In this document: one piece after another, positions 32,349 through 32,497 of the stretch
How the letters are laid out: every line of letters starts with the position of its first letter
Numbering within the stretch: the stretch's first letter is position 1
Position numbers and translations under genes: made by a program
Assembly (NCBI GenBank): GCA_025210375.1
Contig: JAOASB010000016.1
Span: 1 to 32,497, forward strand
Direction: 5' to 3'
Length of the DNA: 32,497 nt
Source of the DNA: Maledivibacter sp.
GTDB taxonomy: Bacteria > Bacillota > Clostridia > Peptostreptococcales > Caminicellaceae
The notes under the pieces: generated by a model
The model's input: the letters and a program-made list of their open reading frames with translations, nothing else
What the model was told of the DNA's origin: nothing
Database searches by the model: none

Positions 32349-32497
32349 TTAATTCTCTGTTTTTCCCTTTAAATATATATTTGCAATTCCTTTATCAATC
32401 CCAGCTTCTAAAAACCTTTGATGAAGTATGTTGCTTATGTTACTATTAAAAACATGACGGCCAATAATACTTTTTCTATAAAATTTTTCTCCGGTTA
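32349..32497 (-). CDS. C-terminal end of probable TadA/CpaF-type secretion ATPase (partial)
   Basis: The 48 visible C-terminal residues end with a segment such as LHQRFLEAGIDKGIANIYL and a lysine-rich tail. TadA/CpaF ATPases typically end near here and directly precede tadB, and no other assignment fits the position better; but the visible part has no diagnostic motif, so the call rests on gene order. The gene continues past the right edge. Confidence 0.45.
   Translation of the reverse strand, partial: TGEKFYRKSIIGRHVFNSNISNILHQRFLEAGIDKGIANIYLKGKTEN

Overview
The window is AT-rich DNA with strong AGGAGG-type ribosome binding sites, S-layer-homology (SLH) anchoring, a candidate Spo0A box and single-membrane secretion machinery. 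This suggests a spore-forming anaerobe of the Firmicutes, most likely class Clostridia. Nearly every gene reads leftward on the minus strand. The exceptions are a gene tail at the left edge and one 63-residue gene at 14.7 kb. No rRNA, tRNA, CRISPR array, integrase, transposase, relaxase or prepilin peptidase is visible, so the window looks like the interior of a larger mobile or conjugative element, or a plasmid.

Layout in transcription order, right to left. (1) 32.5-23.4 kb: a Tad-like secretion/pilus operon. It holds the end of a probable TadA/CpaF ATPase, TadB-like and TadC-like membrane proteins, a leader with a terminator and a competing hairpin, a 52-residue hydrophobic pilin candidate, three pseudopilin-like proteins and a 1719-residue SLH-anchored multidomain surface protein. 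(2) 23.3-18.8 kb: a good promoter with tandem operator-like repeats drives an 84-residue protein, an MNT/HEPN pair, then two secreted proteins (a copper-amine-oxidase-like stalk domain protein and a CARDB-like protein), ending at a strong terminator. (3) 18.8-14.1 kb: an accessory block of small, phage-like or unknown genes: a membrane protein, a DUF2786 protein, an AP2 protein with two Cys-rich repeats, and several hypotheticals. Three of these genes carry the same hairpin element 36-42 bases upstream of their start codons. (4) 13.9-2.7 kb: a type IV secretion (conjugation) region. It opens with a GGDEF diguanylate cyclase, followed by a C39-like cell-wall peptidase, a VirB8-like protein, a VirB6-like channel, a VirB3-like protein with extra domain, VirB4, a probable RHH DNA-binding protein, a small membrane protein and an FtsK/SpoIIIE-type DNA translocase. 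(5) 2.5-0.1 kb: an HD-GYP c-di-GMP phosphodiesterase, a DUF457/YdjM-like membrane protein and a stand-alone FtsH-type M41 metalloprotease.

How it may fit together: the T4SS region supplies the DNA-transfer channel, motor and wall-opening peptidase. The Tad-like operon and the surface proteins could supply contact with recipient cells. Enzymes that make (GGDEF, with an intact product-inhibition site) and degrade (HD-GYP) c-di-GMP sit at the two ends of the transfer region, which suggests that transfer or adhesion is tied to c-di-GMP. That link is inference. The most unusual features seen directly in the sequence are the three-copy 5' hairpin element and the terminator/antiterminator leader of the pilin-like gene.
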